Below are positions 53,919 to 63,492 of a stretch of DNA of 64,000 bases, one piece after another. Numbering within the stretch: the first letter of the stretch is position 1; the number at the start of each line of letters is the position of its first letter. The DNA comes from Alkalibacterium pelagium (lineage in GTDB: Bacteria; Bacillota; Bacilli; Lactobacillales; Carnobacteriaceae_A), in NCBI RefSeq assembly GCF_900109325.1, contig NZ_FNZU01000001.1:124001-188000 (forward strand). Reading direction: 5' to 3'. A program made the translations under genes and the position numbers. The notes beneath the pieces are model-generated. The model did no database searches, was not told the DNA's origin, and worked only from the letters and a program-made list of their open reading frames with translations.

Positions 53919-54221
53919 ATGATGGATGATATCAAAAAAGCTTTGCTGGTCGGTGTCGGATCTACGGCTATCGCACTTGAAAAAGCAGTAGAACAAGTTG
54001 ACAAATTAGTCAGTCGTGGAAAATTGACCGTCGCTGAAGGTAAGAAGTTGACAGAAGAATTGATTCAGAGAAAAAACAAAGAGGTTTCTTTGGAAGAGAA
54101 AGAAACACTTGAAGCAATATTGCTTGAAATGAATGTGGCCCAGAGAAAAGATATTGAAGATCTGGAAGCTAAGGTTGAAGAACTTGAACGCAAACTGACA
54201 GATAAATCAACAGAAGTATAA
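53919..54221 (+). CDS. Phasin-like/coiled-coil protein
   Basis: The 100-residue protein starts MMDDIKKALLVGVGSTAIALEKAVEQVDKLVSRGKLTVAEGKKL, matching the phasin-like (PhaI/PhaF N-terminal) family, then continues as a charged coiled coil (about 50-100). Such small proteins often precede ABC1/UbiB kinase genes in Firmicutes and their function is not proven. Polyhydroxyalkanoate synthesis genes are not seen here. GGAAGGGG precedes ATG 53919. Confidence 0.8.
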   Translation: MMDDIKKALLVGVGSTAIALEKAVEQVDKLVSRGKLTVAEGKKLTEELIQRKNKEVSLEEKETLEAILLEMNVAQRKDIEDLEAKVEELERKLTDKSTEV

Positions 54222-54225
54222 TGAT

Positions 54226-54257
54226 AAGGTGTTGATCATATCCTGGTCAGCACCTTT
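54226..54257 (+). terminator. Hairpin between the phasin-like gene and the ABC1 kinase gene
   Basis: AAGGTGTTGA pairs with TCAGCACCTT and is followed by TTCT. It may reduce read-through into the next gene. Confidence 0.6.
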
Positions 54258-54284
54258 TCTACCTTATTGAAAGGAGGCCAACTT

Positions 54285-55880
54285 TTGAAAAGTAACCGTG
54301 AACGACTGACAGAAATCGCCAGTGTACTGGCATCATACGGATTCGGTCATATTTACCGGACACGAGTAAGAACCAAGCATAAAGAACAGGATGCAGCAAA
54401 CTTGAGGCTGGCATTTGAAGAGCTGGGACCAAGTTTTATCAAGATCGGTCAGATTATATCTACGAGGCAGGATCTGCTTCCACCAGAATACATTAAGGAA
54501 ATGTCTAAACTGAGAGATGATGCGCCTCCTTTTCCGTATAAAGACATCAGGCGAATTTTTAAAGAAGATTTTAAAGAGGAACTTGAAGATGTATTTGAGT
54601 GGGTTGAGCAGACGCCACTTGCCAGTGCCTCCGTTGCTCAAGTACACAGAGCCCAACTGCTGACCGGGGAACAAGTCGTGATTAAAGTTCAGCGTCCGGA
54701 AATTGAAGAAAATTTGCTTCGCGATATTCAGTTGTTTTCTCGCATCGTATCCATGGCACCTGAAACAGTCAAGGAAATGCTAGTGGATGCCAAGGCGGCG
54801 TTTAAAGAAATTGAAGAAACGACCAAACTGGAACTGGACTTCAGAAATGAAGGACAGGCCCTCATCAAGTTCCGCAGATTGAACAAAGAACTGGATGCAG
54901 TTACCGCACCCAAACCGGTTCTGACTTACACCTCTAAGCGCGTATTAGTTGAAGAATATATCAAAGGAATAAGAGGTCTGAACCAGGAAGAAATCCGGGA
55001 AGAAGGGTATGAAAAGAAGGATATTGCAGAAAAACTAGTCTATTCATTTTTGTCACAGATTTTTAAGGATGGCTTCTTTCATGGCGACCCGCACCCGGGC
55101 AACCTGGTAATTAAGGAAAAGAAAATTGTATTTATTGATTTTGGAATCGTCGGGGAACTTTCCGACAGTGTAAAAGATGATCTCATCAGCATTATGAGAG
55201 CCATCGTCTTCGAAGATTTGGATCAGCTTATGAATCTTCTCCTTCAGATGGCTATTACTAAAGAGAAAGTCGACCGTTTCGATTTCAGCGAAGATCTTCA
55301 TGACTTTTACCAGTCCTACATTTCAAGAAGTTTTGGACAGATTGATCTCAGTACTTTTTTTTCAGATGTCCTGCATGTGACCCATAAATATAAAATGGTT
55401 ATGCCTAATGACTTTATTTTACTGGCAAAGTCTCTGACTATTCTGGAAGGTGTAGTGTCTGACCTGCATCCGGATATCAATATTATGGAAATTGCTTCGA
55501 CATACATTAAGGCCAGCAATGATATCAGTCTTATTGACAAGTTATCGAAGGAAAAACTCAAGATTGGTGTCTATCAGCTGGCTATGGATTCATTCAAGCT
55601 GCCTTCCACATTCAAGCGAGTACTGGATACTGTCAACAATGGCAGATTGATGGTCCACATCGATCTGGTTCATTTCGAGGATAAGTGGCGAGAAGTTAAC
55701 AAGATGGTCAATCGTCTGGTCTTTGCTTTAATCATTGCTGCCCTGATCATTGCTTCTTCCGTGATATTTGTCCTTTCGGAAGGCGCAGGCGTATCCTTCT
55801 TTGCAATTGCGATTTTTATAGGTGCCGGAGTTATGGGGATGTGGCTGCTCATATCCATCATTCGCTCAGGAACATTGTAG
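54285..55880 (+). CDS. ABC1/UbiB family atypical kinase (AarF)
   Basis: The 531-residue protein has the hallmark KxGQ in FIKIGQIISTRQDLLP, the Ala-rich loop ASASVAQVHRAQ, the HGDPHPGNL motif with metal ligands and FIDFGIVGELS, then two C-terminal membrane helices (about 480-525). Members act in ubiquinone or lipid homeostasis; in this quinone context a role in membrane lipid or isoprenoid handling is only inferred. I choose TTG 54285, seven bases after AAAGGAGG, so the start is MKSNRERLTE. The ATG at 54267 lies on that site. Confidence 0.93.
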   Translation: MKSNRERLTEIASVLASYGFGHIYRTRVRTKHKEQDAANLRLAFEELGPSFIKIGQIISTRQDLLPPEYIKEMSKLRDDAPPFPYKDIRRIFKEDFKEELEDVFEWVEQTPLASASVAQVHRAQLLTGEQVVIKVQRPEIEENLLRDIQLFSRIVSMAPETVKEMLVDAKAAFKEIEETTKLELDFRNEGQALIKFRRLNKELDAVTAPKPVLTYTSKRVLVEEYIKGIRGLNQEEIREEGYEKKDIAEKLVYSFLSQIFKDGFFHGDPHPGNLVIKEKKIVFIDFGIVGELSDSVKDDLISIMRAIVFEDLDQLMNLLLQMAITKEKVDRFDFSEDLHDFYQSYISRSFGQIDLSTFFSDVLHVTHKYKMVMPNDFILLAKSLTILEGVVSDLHPDINIMEIASTYIKASNDISLIDKLSKEKLKIGVYQLAMDSFKLPSTFKRVLDTVNNGRLMVHIDLVHFEDKWREVNKMVNRLVFALIIAALIIASSVIFVLSEGAGVSFFAIAIFIGAGVMGMWLLISIIRSGTL

Positions 55881-55904
55881 CTGCAGCCAGGGGAGGCAAT
55901 CTGA

Positions 55905-56882
55905 ATGTCCATCAAACATCGTACTGTAAAAATGGTTCTGGCTACGCTGCTTGCGATCTATGCAGCAGATTTTCTTCAACTTGATCATACACTGGCTGCA
56001 GGGATCATAGCGATTCTGAGTCTTCTTGATACTAAACGGGCGTCTTTTATTACTGCCTTCAAGAGGGTCGCTTCAACTGTGACCGCGTTTTTGATAGCTT
56101 CAGTCGTATTCTACCTGGCAGGGTTCACCGTTACAGCTTTTGGACTCTATTTAATTATATATATACCTGTAGCGTACCGCTTTGATCTTCAATCGGGGAT
56201 TGCCCCATGCTCAGTTCTTGTCACTCATTTTATTGGAGCGGGAAGCATCTCCTGGAGCTGGCAGCTGAATGGCTTTCTACTTATGACGATCGGCGCAACC
56301 AGTGCTTTGCTGCTGAATTTGTGGATGCCATCTCATAAAGGCGAACTGGCTGAAAGCAAACGTCAGGTTGATGAGAGCATCAGACTGATACTAAAGGGTA
56401 TTTCTGATCGTTTATCAGGAAAGGATCTGACAGTCAAACTTACCGACCAGGTTAGGGAAGCTGAGGATCTGATCAGTGAAGCAAAAGCTCAGGCATTAAA
56501 GGACTACGATAATCAACTGTTTCATAAGAACGATTATAGTTTGAAATATGTTCAGATGCGCGGGCAGCAGCTGGCATCGATTAGAAAGATGCTGCATTCA
56601 CTCCAGAACAGCGGATTGGGATCTGAGCAGGCAAGGATACTGGCTGAATTGTTCAACAGTACGTCAGAACAGCTGAACGAAAAGAACACTGGGCTGAGTC
56701 TGCTGGAAAACATTACTGATCTTTACAGAACGTTCAGACAGTCACGTCTGCCGAAGAGTAGAGCTGAATTTGAAAGTCGAGCCTATCTCTTCATGCTTTT
56801 AAATAATATTGAGGAGTTTATTGAAATTAAGCGATCATTCTTCGTCAGAGAAGGATCTGTTGAAGAAGAAAATGAAAAGTGA
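55905..56882 (+). CDS. Aromatic acid exporter family (FUSC/DUF939-like) membrane protein
   Basis: The 325-residue protein starts RTVKMVLATLLAIYAADFLQ, has about six hydrophobic segments to residue 145, including GIIAILSLLDTKRASF, and then a long cytosolic helical domain (150-325). These match Gram-positive ArAE/FUSC-type proteins with a C-terminal YqjA-like domain. The substrates are not known. GGGGAGGC precedes ATG 55905. It may be co-transcribed with the ABC1 kinase. Confidence 0.88.
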   Translation: MSIKHRTVKMVLATLLAIYAADFLQLDHTLAAGIIAILSLLDTKRASFITAFKRVASTVTAFLIASVVFYLAGFTVTAFGLYLIIYIPVAYRFDLQSGIAPCSVLVTHFIGAGSISWSWQLNGFLLMTIGATSALLLNLWMPSHKGELAESKRQVDESIRLILKGISDRLSGKDLTVKLTDQVREAEDLISEAKAQALKDYDNQLFHKNDYSLKYVQMRGQQLASIRKMLHSLQNSGLGSEQARILAELFNSTSEQLNEKNTGLSLLENITDLYRTFRQSRLPKSRAEFESRAYLFMLLNNIEEFIEIKRSFFVREGSVEEENEK

Positions 56883-56925
56883 CACATGTCGTTCTCCTGT
56901 CAGGAGGGACATGTGTCACTTTTTT
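56875..56925. terminator. Bidirectional terminator between the ArAE and floA units
   Basis: AAAAGTGACACATGTC and GACATGTGTCACTTTT are perfect 16-base arms and end convergent genes. Confidence 0.95.
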
Positions 56926-57325
56926 AGTCGTTTTCTCTTATAGAAAGAGGTTTGTCCAAAATTTCTTTATATATAATCGCTTGTTTCAGCTGTCGCTTGT
57001 CGAAAGCAGAAGTTGAACGCGAGCGTTTTTTTGGATTTTTCGAAGAACTTAGTGAGACGACATCTTTGATGATCGGCTCACTGTTTTTTCTTCGGTCGTA
57101 GCGTTCGCGATCCGGACGTCTTTCTCTCTGGGCACGACTCGGACGGCTGTTCTGTCTTTTTTCTTTCGGGAGGTTTCGTTTAGGAGCTTCTATTTCATCA
57201 CTGCTTTCTCTGGCTTCAGGATTCTGAGCGGTTTTTTTAGTCGTTTTTGAAAACAAAGAGGCTACACTAGAAACTATCACAAAGAATATAAAAAGCTGAA
57301 CGATCCATACGATTAAGAATCCCAT
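56924..57325 (-). CDS. Basic membrane-anchored protein of the floA operon
   Basis: I do not recognise this 133-residue protein. It has one N-terminal hydrophobic helix (about 3-26), then a long basic, Arg/Lys/Ser-rich disordered region with RPSRAQRERRPDRERYDRRK. The C-terminal segment DKRQLKQAIIYKEILDKPLSI is more ordered and looks like an amphipathic helix. It begins five bases after the floA stop, so co-transcription with floA is very likely. ATGATATAAATGGG provides a start at 57325 with GAAGAAGAGTG upstream. It may be a partner that docks at FloA rafts. Confidence 0.75.
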   Translation of the reverse strand: MGFLIVWIVQLFIFFVIVSSVASLFSKTTKKTAQNPEARESSDEIEAPKRNLPKEKRQNSRPSRAQRERRPDRERYDRRKNSEPIIKDVVSLSSSKNPKKRSRSTSAFDKRQLKQAIIYKEILDKPLSIREND

Positions 57326-57330
57326 TTATA

Positions 57331-58320
57331 TCACTCTTCTTCTTCGGTTGACTGGTCAGAAATGGCTGATCTCATATCAGTATCGGCATTGATGTTTTTC
57401 ATTTTATAGTAATCCATGACACCTAAGTTGCCGCTTCTTAGTGCTTCAGCCATGGCCAATGGTACTTCAGCTTCAGATTCAACCACTTTGGCACGCATTT
57501 TCTGAGTTTCAGCACGCATTTCCTGTTCCTGAGCAATCGCCATTGAGCGACGTTCTTCAGCTTTAGCCTGAGCAATGTTCTTATCGGCTTCAGCTTGTTC
57601 AGTCTGAAGTTTAGCTCCGATATTACGTCCGACATCAATGTCGGCAATGTCTATGGACAGGATTTCAAAAGCCGTACCAGAGTCCAGACCTTTGCTTAAT
57701 ACAGTTTTAGAGATCATATCCGGATTTTCCAGTACATCAGAGTGTTTGTCAGCAGAACCGACAGTAGTTACGACCCCTTCACCTACACGGGCAATGATCG
57801 TATCTTCTCCAGCACCCCCGACTAAGCGTTCAATGTTGGCACGTACGGTAACTTTAGCTTTTGCAACGATTTCGATTCCGTCTTTAGCTACGGCTGCGAT
57901 ATCAGGTGTAACAATAACTTTAGGGTTAACCGATACTTGTACAGCTTCAAATACATTACGTCCAGCCAAGTCGATGGCTGCTGCTTTTTCAAATTCCAGT
58001 TCAATTTCAGCTCTGTGTGAAGCAATCAATGCATCTATAACTGCGTTGACATTACCACCAGCAAGAAAGTGAGCTTCCAGTTCGTTCGTACTCAAGGATA
58101 GCCCGGCTTTAGTTGCTTTAATTAGAGGACGGATGATTGCATGTGGACTAACTTGACGCAGGCGCATACCTACTAATGTACCGATTCCTACCTTGACTCC
58201 TGAGAAATAAGCGGTCACCCAAAGTCCAACGGGTACAAAACGAAGGAAGATACTGATGAAAATCAGTATGATGACAGCGGTTATAATGATACCTACAAAC
58301 CCATTATCTAATACATCCAT
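57331..58320 (-). CDS. floA: Flotillin-like protein FloA
   Basis: FloA organises functional membrane microdomains in Bacilli. The 329-residue protein has an N-terminal membrane segment (8-27), the SPFH domain (about 30-210) and the helical Glu/Ala-rich region [18 protein letters not shown]. The C-terminal [16 protein letters not shown] motif is typical. It is in an operon with nfeD upstream, the standard pairing. AATAGGAGAA precedes ATG 58320 on the minus strand. Confidence 0.97.
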   Translation of the reverse strand: MDVLDNGFVGIIITAVIILIFISIFLRFVPVGLWVTAYFSGVKVGIGTLVGMRLRQVSPHAIIRPLIKATKAGLSLSTNELEAHFLAGGNVNAVIDALIASHRAEIELEFEKAAAIDLAGRNVFEAVQVSVNPKVIVTPDIAAVAKDGIEIVAKAKVTVRANIERLVGGAGEDTIIARVGEGVVTTVGSADKHSDVLENPDMISKTVLSKGLDSGTAFEILSIDIADIDVGRNIGAKLQTEQAEADKNIAQAKAEERRSMAIAQEQEMRAETQKMRAKVVESEAEVPLAMAEALRSGNLGVMDYYKMKNINADTDMRSAISDQSTEEEE

Positions 58321-58335
58321 ATATATTCTCCTATT

Positions 58336-58944
58336 CTATTTTTTTCTGACAGTAATTTTTGTGCCTTTTACTTTTTCTACAATGACTTTGGTGCCTTTAG
58401 AAATATGACCATCTACACTCAGAACATCATAAGTGCGTGGGTCGTCCTGAAACGTCACTTTTCCTGATGGACGGAGGGGAGTTTGTGCTTCACCTTCAAG
58501 TCCTTCAGTAATGGTCTGTTTGTCAGACTCAGATTCTTTATCAGCAGATCGTTCAGCCAAGTTCGTCTGAAGGATCAACTTATTTACATTAGTCAGTGAG
58601 TATCCATTCTTAATCAGATAAAAGACTACACCCGAAGTGATAACCACAGACAAGCTGAGATCCCGGACTGTCTGTCCAATATCGCCGATTGTCAGATAAA
58701 GACCTGAAATCAGCAAGATGATACCTACAATACCGGCTAGACCGAACTCCGGAACAAATATTTCAAAAACGATCAGAAGTAAACCGGCAGTGAACAATAT
58801 TACGGGTAACCAGGTTTCAATGCCGATGAACCAGAAATAAACAGCTAAGCTGACTAGAGTTAATCCCATCCCGCTTTTGATAAAAGGGGTGAGAATAGCT
58901 AATGTTACACCAATGAAGCCAAGTCCTAAAAGTATTCCTTCCAT
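58336..58944 (-). CDS. NfeD family membrane protein, short type
   Basis: The 202-residue protein has four or five membrane helices (about 1-115) and a C-terminal OB-fold (about 150-202, LRPSGKVTFQDDPRTYDVLS). The N-terminal ClpP-like protease domain of long NfeD proteins is absent. NfeD proteins work with flotillins in membrane quality control. AGGAGGCAAATC precedes ATG 58944. The floA gene begins 15 bases after its stop. Confidence 0.93.
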   Translation of the reverse strand: MEGILLGLGFIGVTLAILTPFIKSGMGLTLVSLAVYFWFIGIETWLPVILFTAGLLLIVFEIFVPEFGLAGIVGIILLISGLYLTIGDIGQTVRDLSLSVVITSGVVFYLIKNGYSLTNVNKLILQTNLAERSADKESESDKQTITEGLEGEAQTPLRPSGKVTFQDDPRTYDVLSVDGHISKGTKVIVEKVKGTKITVRKK

Positions 58945-59089
58945 AATGATTTGCCTCCTTCCTCAATAAATAGAGGTTACCTGTTTGCAAGTTCATCATA
59001 CCATTTTAACATTCCTGTGTCATCGGTCGGAGGGCGTATCTGACTAATAATATTTAATCTAAAATGAGAAAAACTATAAGAGAAAAAAT

Positions 59090-59118
59090 TTGGTAATGCG
59101 ACTATACTAGGTTACAAT
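59090..59118 (+). promoter_or_regulatory. Glycogen operon promoter candidate
   Basis: TTGGTA (59090-59095) and TACAAT (59113-59118) have a 17-base spacer, about 80 bases before glgB. The -35 element is weak, so an activator may help. A second -10-like TATACT lies at 59103. Confidence 0.5.
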
Positions 59119-59200
59119 GATACTAAAGATGGTCTGTATTAAAATAATTAAGAAGAAGTTAGAGACCAGTTGACTAGTATAAAGAAAAAGGGGGATGTTT

Positions 59201-61117
59201 ATGGGGGAACAGGGGAATAAAGCTGATACACACAAAGAAATGGCTGATACATTTTATCTCTTTAACGAAGGAACGCTATTTGACAGTTACCTGACAATGG
59301 GCTGCAGTGTCCGGCCTGAAGGCTTCCGTTTCAATGTATGGGCTCCGAATGCTCAAACCGTTTATCTTGTTGGAGATTTTAACGAATGGACGGAATTGGA
59401 TGAAATGAAGAAAGTAGGAGAAACGGGCGTCTTTTCTATTGATATGCCGAATGCTCAAGAAGGACAACATTATAAGTACAAAATCGTACAGGCTGATGGA
59501 ACGGCCGCCTACAAAATCGATCCGTATGCCTTAGCTTTCGAAGTCAGACCCAAGGATGCTTCTGTCGTAAAAGGACTTCCAGACAAACAGTGGAAAGATG
59601 GATTGTGGCTGGCTAATCGTAAACGCAGAGAAATATACAGTCGGCCGCTTAACATATATGAGGTACATCTGAGTTCATGGAAACATCATGAAGATGGATC
59701 GTGGTATACAATCAGAGAACTTCAGGAAGAACTTATCCCATATGTTAAAGATATGGGCTATACACACATAGAATTCATGCCACTAATGGAACATCCTCTT
59801 GATGCAAGCTGGGGTTATCAGGCTACTGGCTTTTTTGGTCTCTCTTCAAAATTCGGGACAATTGAAGAGTTTCAGGATTTTGTCGAAGCAGCTCACCAGG
59901 CAAACCTTGGTGTATTAATGGATTGGGTGCCTGGACATTTCAACCGCAATGCATATGGCATGGCTTACTTTGACGGCACACCTCAATTTGAATATGCTGA
60001 TCAGAATCGTGCAGACAATAACAGATGGGGAACTTTGAATTTTGACATCGGAAAAAGTCAGGTCAGAAGTTTTCTCATTTCCAACGCACTATTTTGGATC
60101 GAACAGTTCCATCTTGATGGCCTTAGAGTGGATGCAGTAAGCAATATGCTTTATCTGGATTACGATCTCGGTGAATGGACACCTAACGATGAAGGGACCA
60201 ACGTCAATAAAGAAGGTGTCGAGTTCCTTCAGTTGCTCAACAAGAAAGTCTTTGAACGTCACCCTGATGTACTGATGATGGCTGAAGAAAGTACGGCCTG
60301 GGGAAAAGTCACGCATCCCGTACACGAAGGCGGACTGGGATTCAATTATAAATGGAATATGGGATGGATGAATGACACCCTCAGATTCTTTGAAATGGAT
60401 CCATTATACAGAAAAGACCACTTTAATCTGATTACATTCTCTTTCATGTACACCTTTAACGAAAACTTCATCCTTCCTTTTTCTCATGACGAAGTGGTAC
60501 ACGGGAAAAAATCCATGATGCATAAAATGCACGGAGACCGTTACAATCAGTTTGCCGGCTTAAGAACGATTGAAACATATCGCATGGTCCATCCGGGTAA
60601 AAAGCTCCAGTTCATGGGAGCAGAATATGGACAGTTCCTCGAGTGGAAATTTGATCAGGGACTGGAATGGGACAGCTTGAGTGATGAAATGAACGCCGGA
60701 CACTTGGAGTTTACCAGACGATTGAACGCTTTCTATCAGGAGAACCGCGCATTATGGGAACTTGATCATTCATCTGAAGGGATCGAAATTCTTGATGCCG
60801 ATAATAAAGAGGAATCTGTGCTTTATTTCATTCGACAAGGTAAAAAGCCAAGAGATTTTCTCATTATCATGTGTAATTTTGTTCCAGTAGAAAGACAGGA
60901 TGTACGTGTAGGCGTGCCTTATAAAGGACAATACGAAGAAGTGTGGAATACGGAGTGGGCAGATTTGGGAGGCACGTGGACAGACTCTCAAGGGATCAAG
61001 CGGACACTTGAGGCTGAAGTGCATGGACAACCACACGCACTGGAAGTCATCCTCCCTGCATTAAGTATTGTCGTTTTCAAACCTAAGAGAGTATATGGGG
61101 TAAATAAAAACAACTAA
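59201..61117 (+). CDS. glgB: 1,4-alpha-glucan branching enzyme
   Basis: The GH13 enzyme of 638 residues adds alpha-1,6 branches to glycogen. An N-terminal CBM48 (FRFNVWAPNAQTVYLVGDFN) precedes the barrel, with the nucleophile Asp in LDGLRVDAVSNML, the acid/base Glu in LMMAEESTAW, and PFSHDEVVHGK. The C-terminal all-beta domain ends at about 630. I choose ATG 59201, six bases after AAAAAGGGGG; the ATG at 59195 touches that site. It is the first gene of glgB-glgC-glgD-glgA. Confidence 0.96.
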   Translation: MGEQGNKADTHKEMADTFYLFNEGTLFDSYLTMGCSVRPEGFRFNVWAPNAQTVYLVGDFNEWTELDEMKKVGETGVFSIDMPNAQEGQHYKYKIVQADGTAAYKIDPYALAFEVRPKDASVVKGLPDKQWKDGLWLANRKRREIYSRPLNIYEVHLSSWKHHEDGSWYTIRELQEELIPYVKDMGYTHIEFMPLMEHPLDASWGYQATGFFGLSSKFGTIEEFQDFVEAAHQANLGVLMDWVPGHFNRNAYGMAYFDGTPQFEYADQNRADNNRWGTLNFDIGKSQVRSFLISNALFWIEQFHLDGLRVDAVSNMLYLDYDLGEWTPNDEGTNVNKEGVEFLQLLNKKVFERHPDVLMMAEESTAWGKVTHPVHEGGLGFNYKWNMGWMNDTLRFFEMDPLYRKDHFNLITFSFMYTFNENFILPFSHDEVVHGKKSMMHKMHGDRYNQFAGLRTIETYRMVHPGKKLQFMGAEYGQFLEWKFDQGLEWDSLSDEMNAGHLEFTRRLNAFYQENRALWELDHSSEGIEILDADNKEESVLYFIRQGKKPRDFLIIMCNFVPVERQDVRVGVPYKGQYEEVWNTEWADLGGTWTDSQGIKRTLEAEVHGQPHALEVILPALSIVVFKPKRVYGVNKNN

Positions 61118-61179
61118 ATAAGTACACAATTACATTACCTTAAGGAGGGAAGGAAGGTCTTCTGACACTTCCAAACAAT

Positions 61180-62325
61180 ATGAAAACTGAAACAGTTGCA
61201 ATGATCTTAGCTGGAGGGCAGGGATCGCGCTTAGGCAAACTGACCAAGCAGATTGCCAAGCCTGCTGTACCTTTTGGCGGTAACTACCGTATTATAGATT
61301 TCGCTTTATCGAACTGTGCAAACTCAGGTATTAATGACGTAGGAGTGGTGACTCAGTATCAGCCGCTGGTCCTGAATGATCACGTAGGAAATGGTTCGAG
61401 CTGGGGTTTGAATCGACATAACGGAGGAGCGACCATCCTGCAGCCTTATTCAAGCGTCGATGGAGAGAAGTTCTTTAAAGGAACAGCACATGCTGTCTTT
61501 CAGAACATTGATTTTATTGACCAGAAAAATCCAGATTATGTTGTGATTTTATCAGGAGATCACATTTATAAAATGGATTACGAAAAAATGCTCGATTATC
61601 ACAAGCAACAGGCTGCTTCACTAACGGTAGGGGTCATGCCTGTGCCTTGGGAAGATGCGTCACGATTCGGGGTCATGGCTACAGACCGCACAGATCGAAT
61701 CATTGAATTCCAGGAAAAACCGGATAATCCGAAATCAAACCTGGCATCTATGGGGATCTATATCTTCAGCTGGCCACGTCTGAAACAGTATCTTGTAGAT
61801 AACCAGTCTAAAAACAGACAGATGGAAGACTTCGGCCACCACGTGATTCCGGCTTATCTGAGAAACAGTGAAGCTATCTATGCTTACTCGTTTGAAGGAT
61901 ACTGGAAAGATGTCGGTACACTTGAAAGCCTGTGGAGCGCAAACATGGAGTTCCTGGACCCTGATCACGACCTTAATATCCGAAATCGGGACTGGAGAGT
62001 CTACTCCAAGAGTCCGAACACTACACCACAGTTCCTGACATCTTCTGCAAAAGTGAAAGATTCCATGATTACTGACGGGTGTTATGTAGCAGGCGAAATC
62101 AATCATTCCATCCTGTCACATAATGTCAAGGTTGGAAAAAATTCAGTTATTACTGATTCCTTCATCATGCCGAATGCGGTAATTGGAGAGAATGTCAGAA
62201 TTGAAAAAGCAATTGTTGGAGAAGGCGCACATATTTATGATGATGCCGAGCTGGTGGGTACTGAAGATGACATTGCAGTCGCTGGATACGGAGAAGAAAT
62301 AGGAGGGTATTCCGATGAGAAATAA
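61180..62325 (+). CDS. glgC: Glucose-1-phosphate adenylyltransferase, catalytic subunit
   Basis: The enzyme makes ADP-glucose, the donor for glycogen. The 381-residue protein has the nucleotidyltransferase motif [34 protein letters not shown], the [10 protein letters not shown] segment and a C-terminal left-handed beta-helix with hexapeptide repeats. The ribosome binding site TAAGGAGG is about 30 bases before ATG 61180, farther than normal. A CTG at 61162 is a possible earlier start. Its end overlaps glgD by 11 bases. Confidence 0.96.
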   Translation: MKTETVAMILAGGQGSRLGKLTKQIAKPAVPFGGNYRIIDFALSNCANSGINDVGVVTQYQPLVLNDHVGNGSSWGLNRHNGGATILQPYSSVDGEKFFKGTAHAVFQNIDFIDQKNPDYVVILSGDHIYKMDYEKMLDYHKQQAASLTVGVMPVPWEDASRFGVMATDRTDRIIEFQEKPDNPKSNLASMGIYIFSWPRLKQYLVDNQSKNRQMEDFGHHVIPAYLRNSEAIYAYSFEGYWKDVGTLESLWSANMEFLDPDHDLNIRNRDWRVYSKSPNTTPQFLTSSAKVKDSMITDGCYVAGEINHSILSHNVKVGKNSVITDSFIMPNAVIGENVRIEKAIVGEGAHIYDDAELVGTEDDIAVAGYGEEIGGYSDEK

Positions 62326-63484
62326 AATCGCACCAATACTGAATTTAGTCGAGTATGAAGACAAGCTGAAACCACTGACGAACAGAAGACCAGTGGCTTC
62401 TCTGCCTTTTGCGTGTCGGTATCGTCTGATTGATTTTCCGTTTTCAAGTTTATATAATGCTGAAGCGGAATCTGCTGCACTGTTCATTTCCGGATCAGGC
62501 CACTCCCTGTATGACCATATCCGTTCTGGATCCACATGGGGACTGGATTCTCTAGCTGGTGGAGGAGTATTCACACATTCTCAGGTTAAACTAAAAGCCG
62601 ACCGCAGCGCTGAATCAAAACACGACCGTTTCTATTATGAAGATCACTATAATTACGTGACTCGTGCCAGAGCCGAGTATGTCGTGATGATGGGTTCAGC
62701 TTTCCTATCGAACATTCAGATTGAATCGCTCATGCATTTCCATGAAGATAAGGATAGTCAGGTCACGGTTGTCTACAAGAAAGTGAACAGAAATGAACTG
62801 AGCAGCGACACGGTCTATTCTGCACTTGAATTGGGAGATGAAGAGGACTGTGATATCAGCGGCGTTACAGCCATATCTGATGTAAAGGAAGACCGCTTCA
62901 ATCTGAACATGGAAACGATGATTTTAAGCAAGAAAACCTTCCTCGATTATCTGTACAGAGCGAAACAGGCTGATATGGATATAAACGTTAACAATTTTAT
63001 CAAGTTCAGTCTTGAATCAGGCTGTTCTGTCTACGGCTATGAATATACGGGGTACCTTAAAGTCATTGAAGACATCAAGAGTTATTATGATGCCAATATG
63101 GACATGCTGGATGAGGACAACTTCAATTCACTGTTCTATCGTGCCGATCCAGTTAGAACACGTTCTAAGAATTCAGCTCCAACTTATTATGGAAAATCCG
63201 CGGTCATTGAAAATGCTCAGTTTGCTAATGACTGCGAGGTATATGGTACGGTGAAGGATTCTCTGGTTTATCGGAAAGTAACAATAGCTGAAGATGCACA
63301 CATCGAAGATTCAATTATCATGCAGGATTCCTGTATCGAAGAAGGAGCCTACTTAAAACATGTCATTCTTGACAAACATGTGTATGTGAAAAAAGGTGCC
63401 CGTCTGGAAGGGACAGCCGATAATCCTATAGTTATTGCTAAAGACGGTGTTGTTTATGCAGAAGGAGAGGTCAAGGAGGAGTGA
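62315..63484 (+). CDS. glgD: Glucose-1-phosphate adenylyltransferase, GlgD subunit
   Basis: This 389-residue paralogue of GlgC has lost the canonical GGQGxRL loop at the start (here [20 protein letters not shown]), as in other Firmicutes GlgD proteins, which act as the regulatory or activity-enhancing subunit of the GlgC-GlgD heterotetramer. The beta-helix domain (about 285-389) is intact. AGGAGGG lies before ATG 62315 inside glgC, indicating coupled translation. Confidence 0.95.
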   Translation: MRNKIAPILNLVEYEDKLKPLTNRRPVASLPFACRYRLIDFPFSSLYNAEAESAALFISGSGHSLYDHIRSGSTWGLDSLAGGGVFTHSQVKLKADRSAESKHDRFYYEDHYNYVTRARAEYVVMMGSAFLSNIQIESLMHFHEDKDSQVTVVYKKVNRNELSSDTVYSALELGDEEDCDISGVTAISDVKEDRFNLNMETMILSKKTFLDYLYRAKQADMDINVNNFIKFSLESGCSVYGYEYTGYLKVIEDIKSYYDANMDMLDEDNFNSLFYRADPVRTRSKNSAPTYYGKSAVIENAQFANDCEVYGTVKDSLVYRKVTIAEDAHIEDSIIMQDSCIEEGAYLKHVILDKHVYVKKGARLEGTADNPIVIAKDGVVYAEGEVKEE

Positions 63485-63492
63485 GTAAGGAA

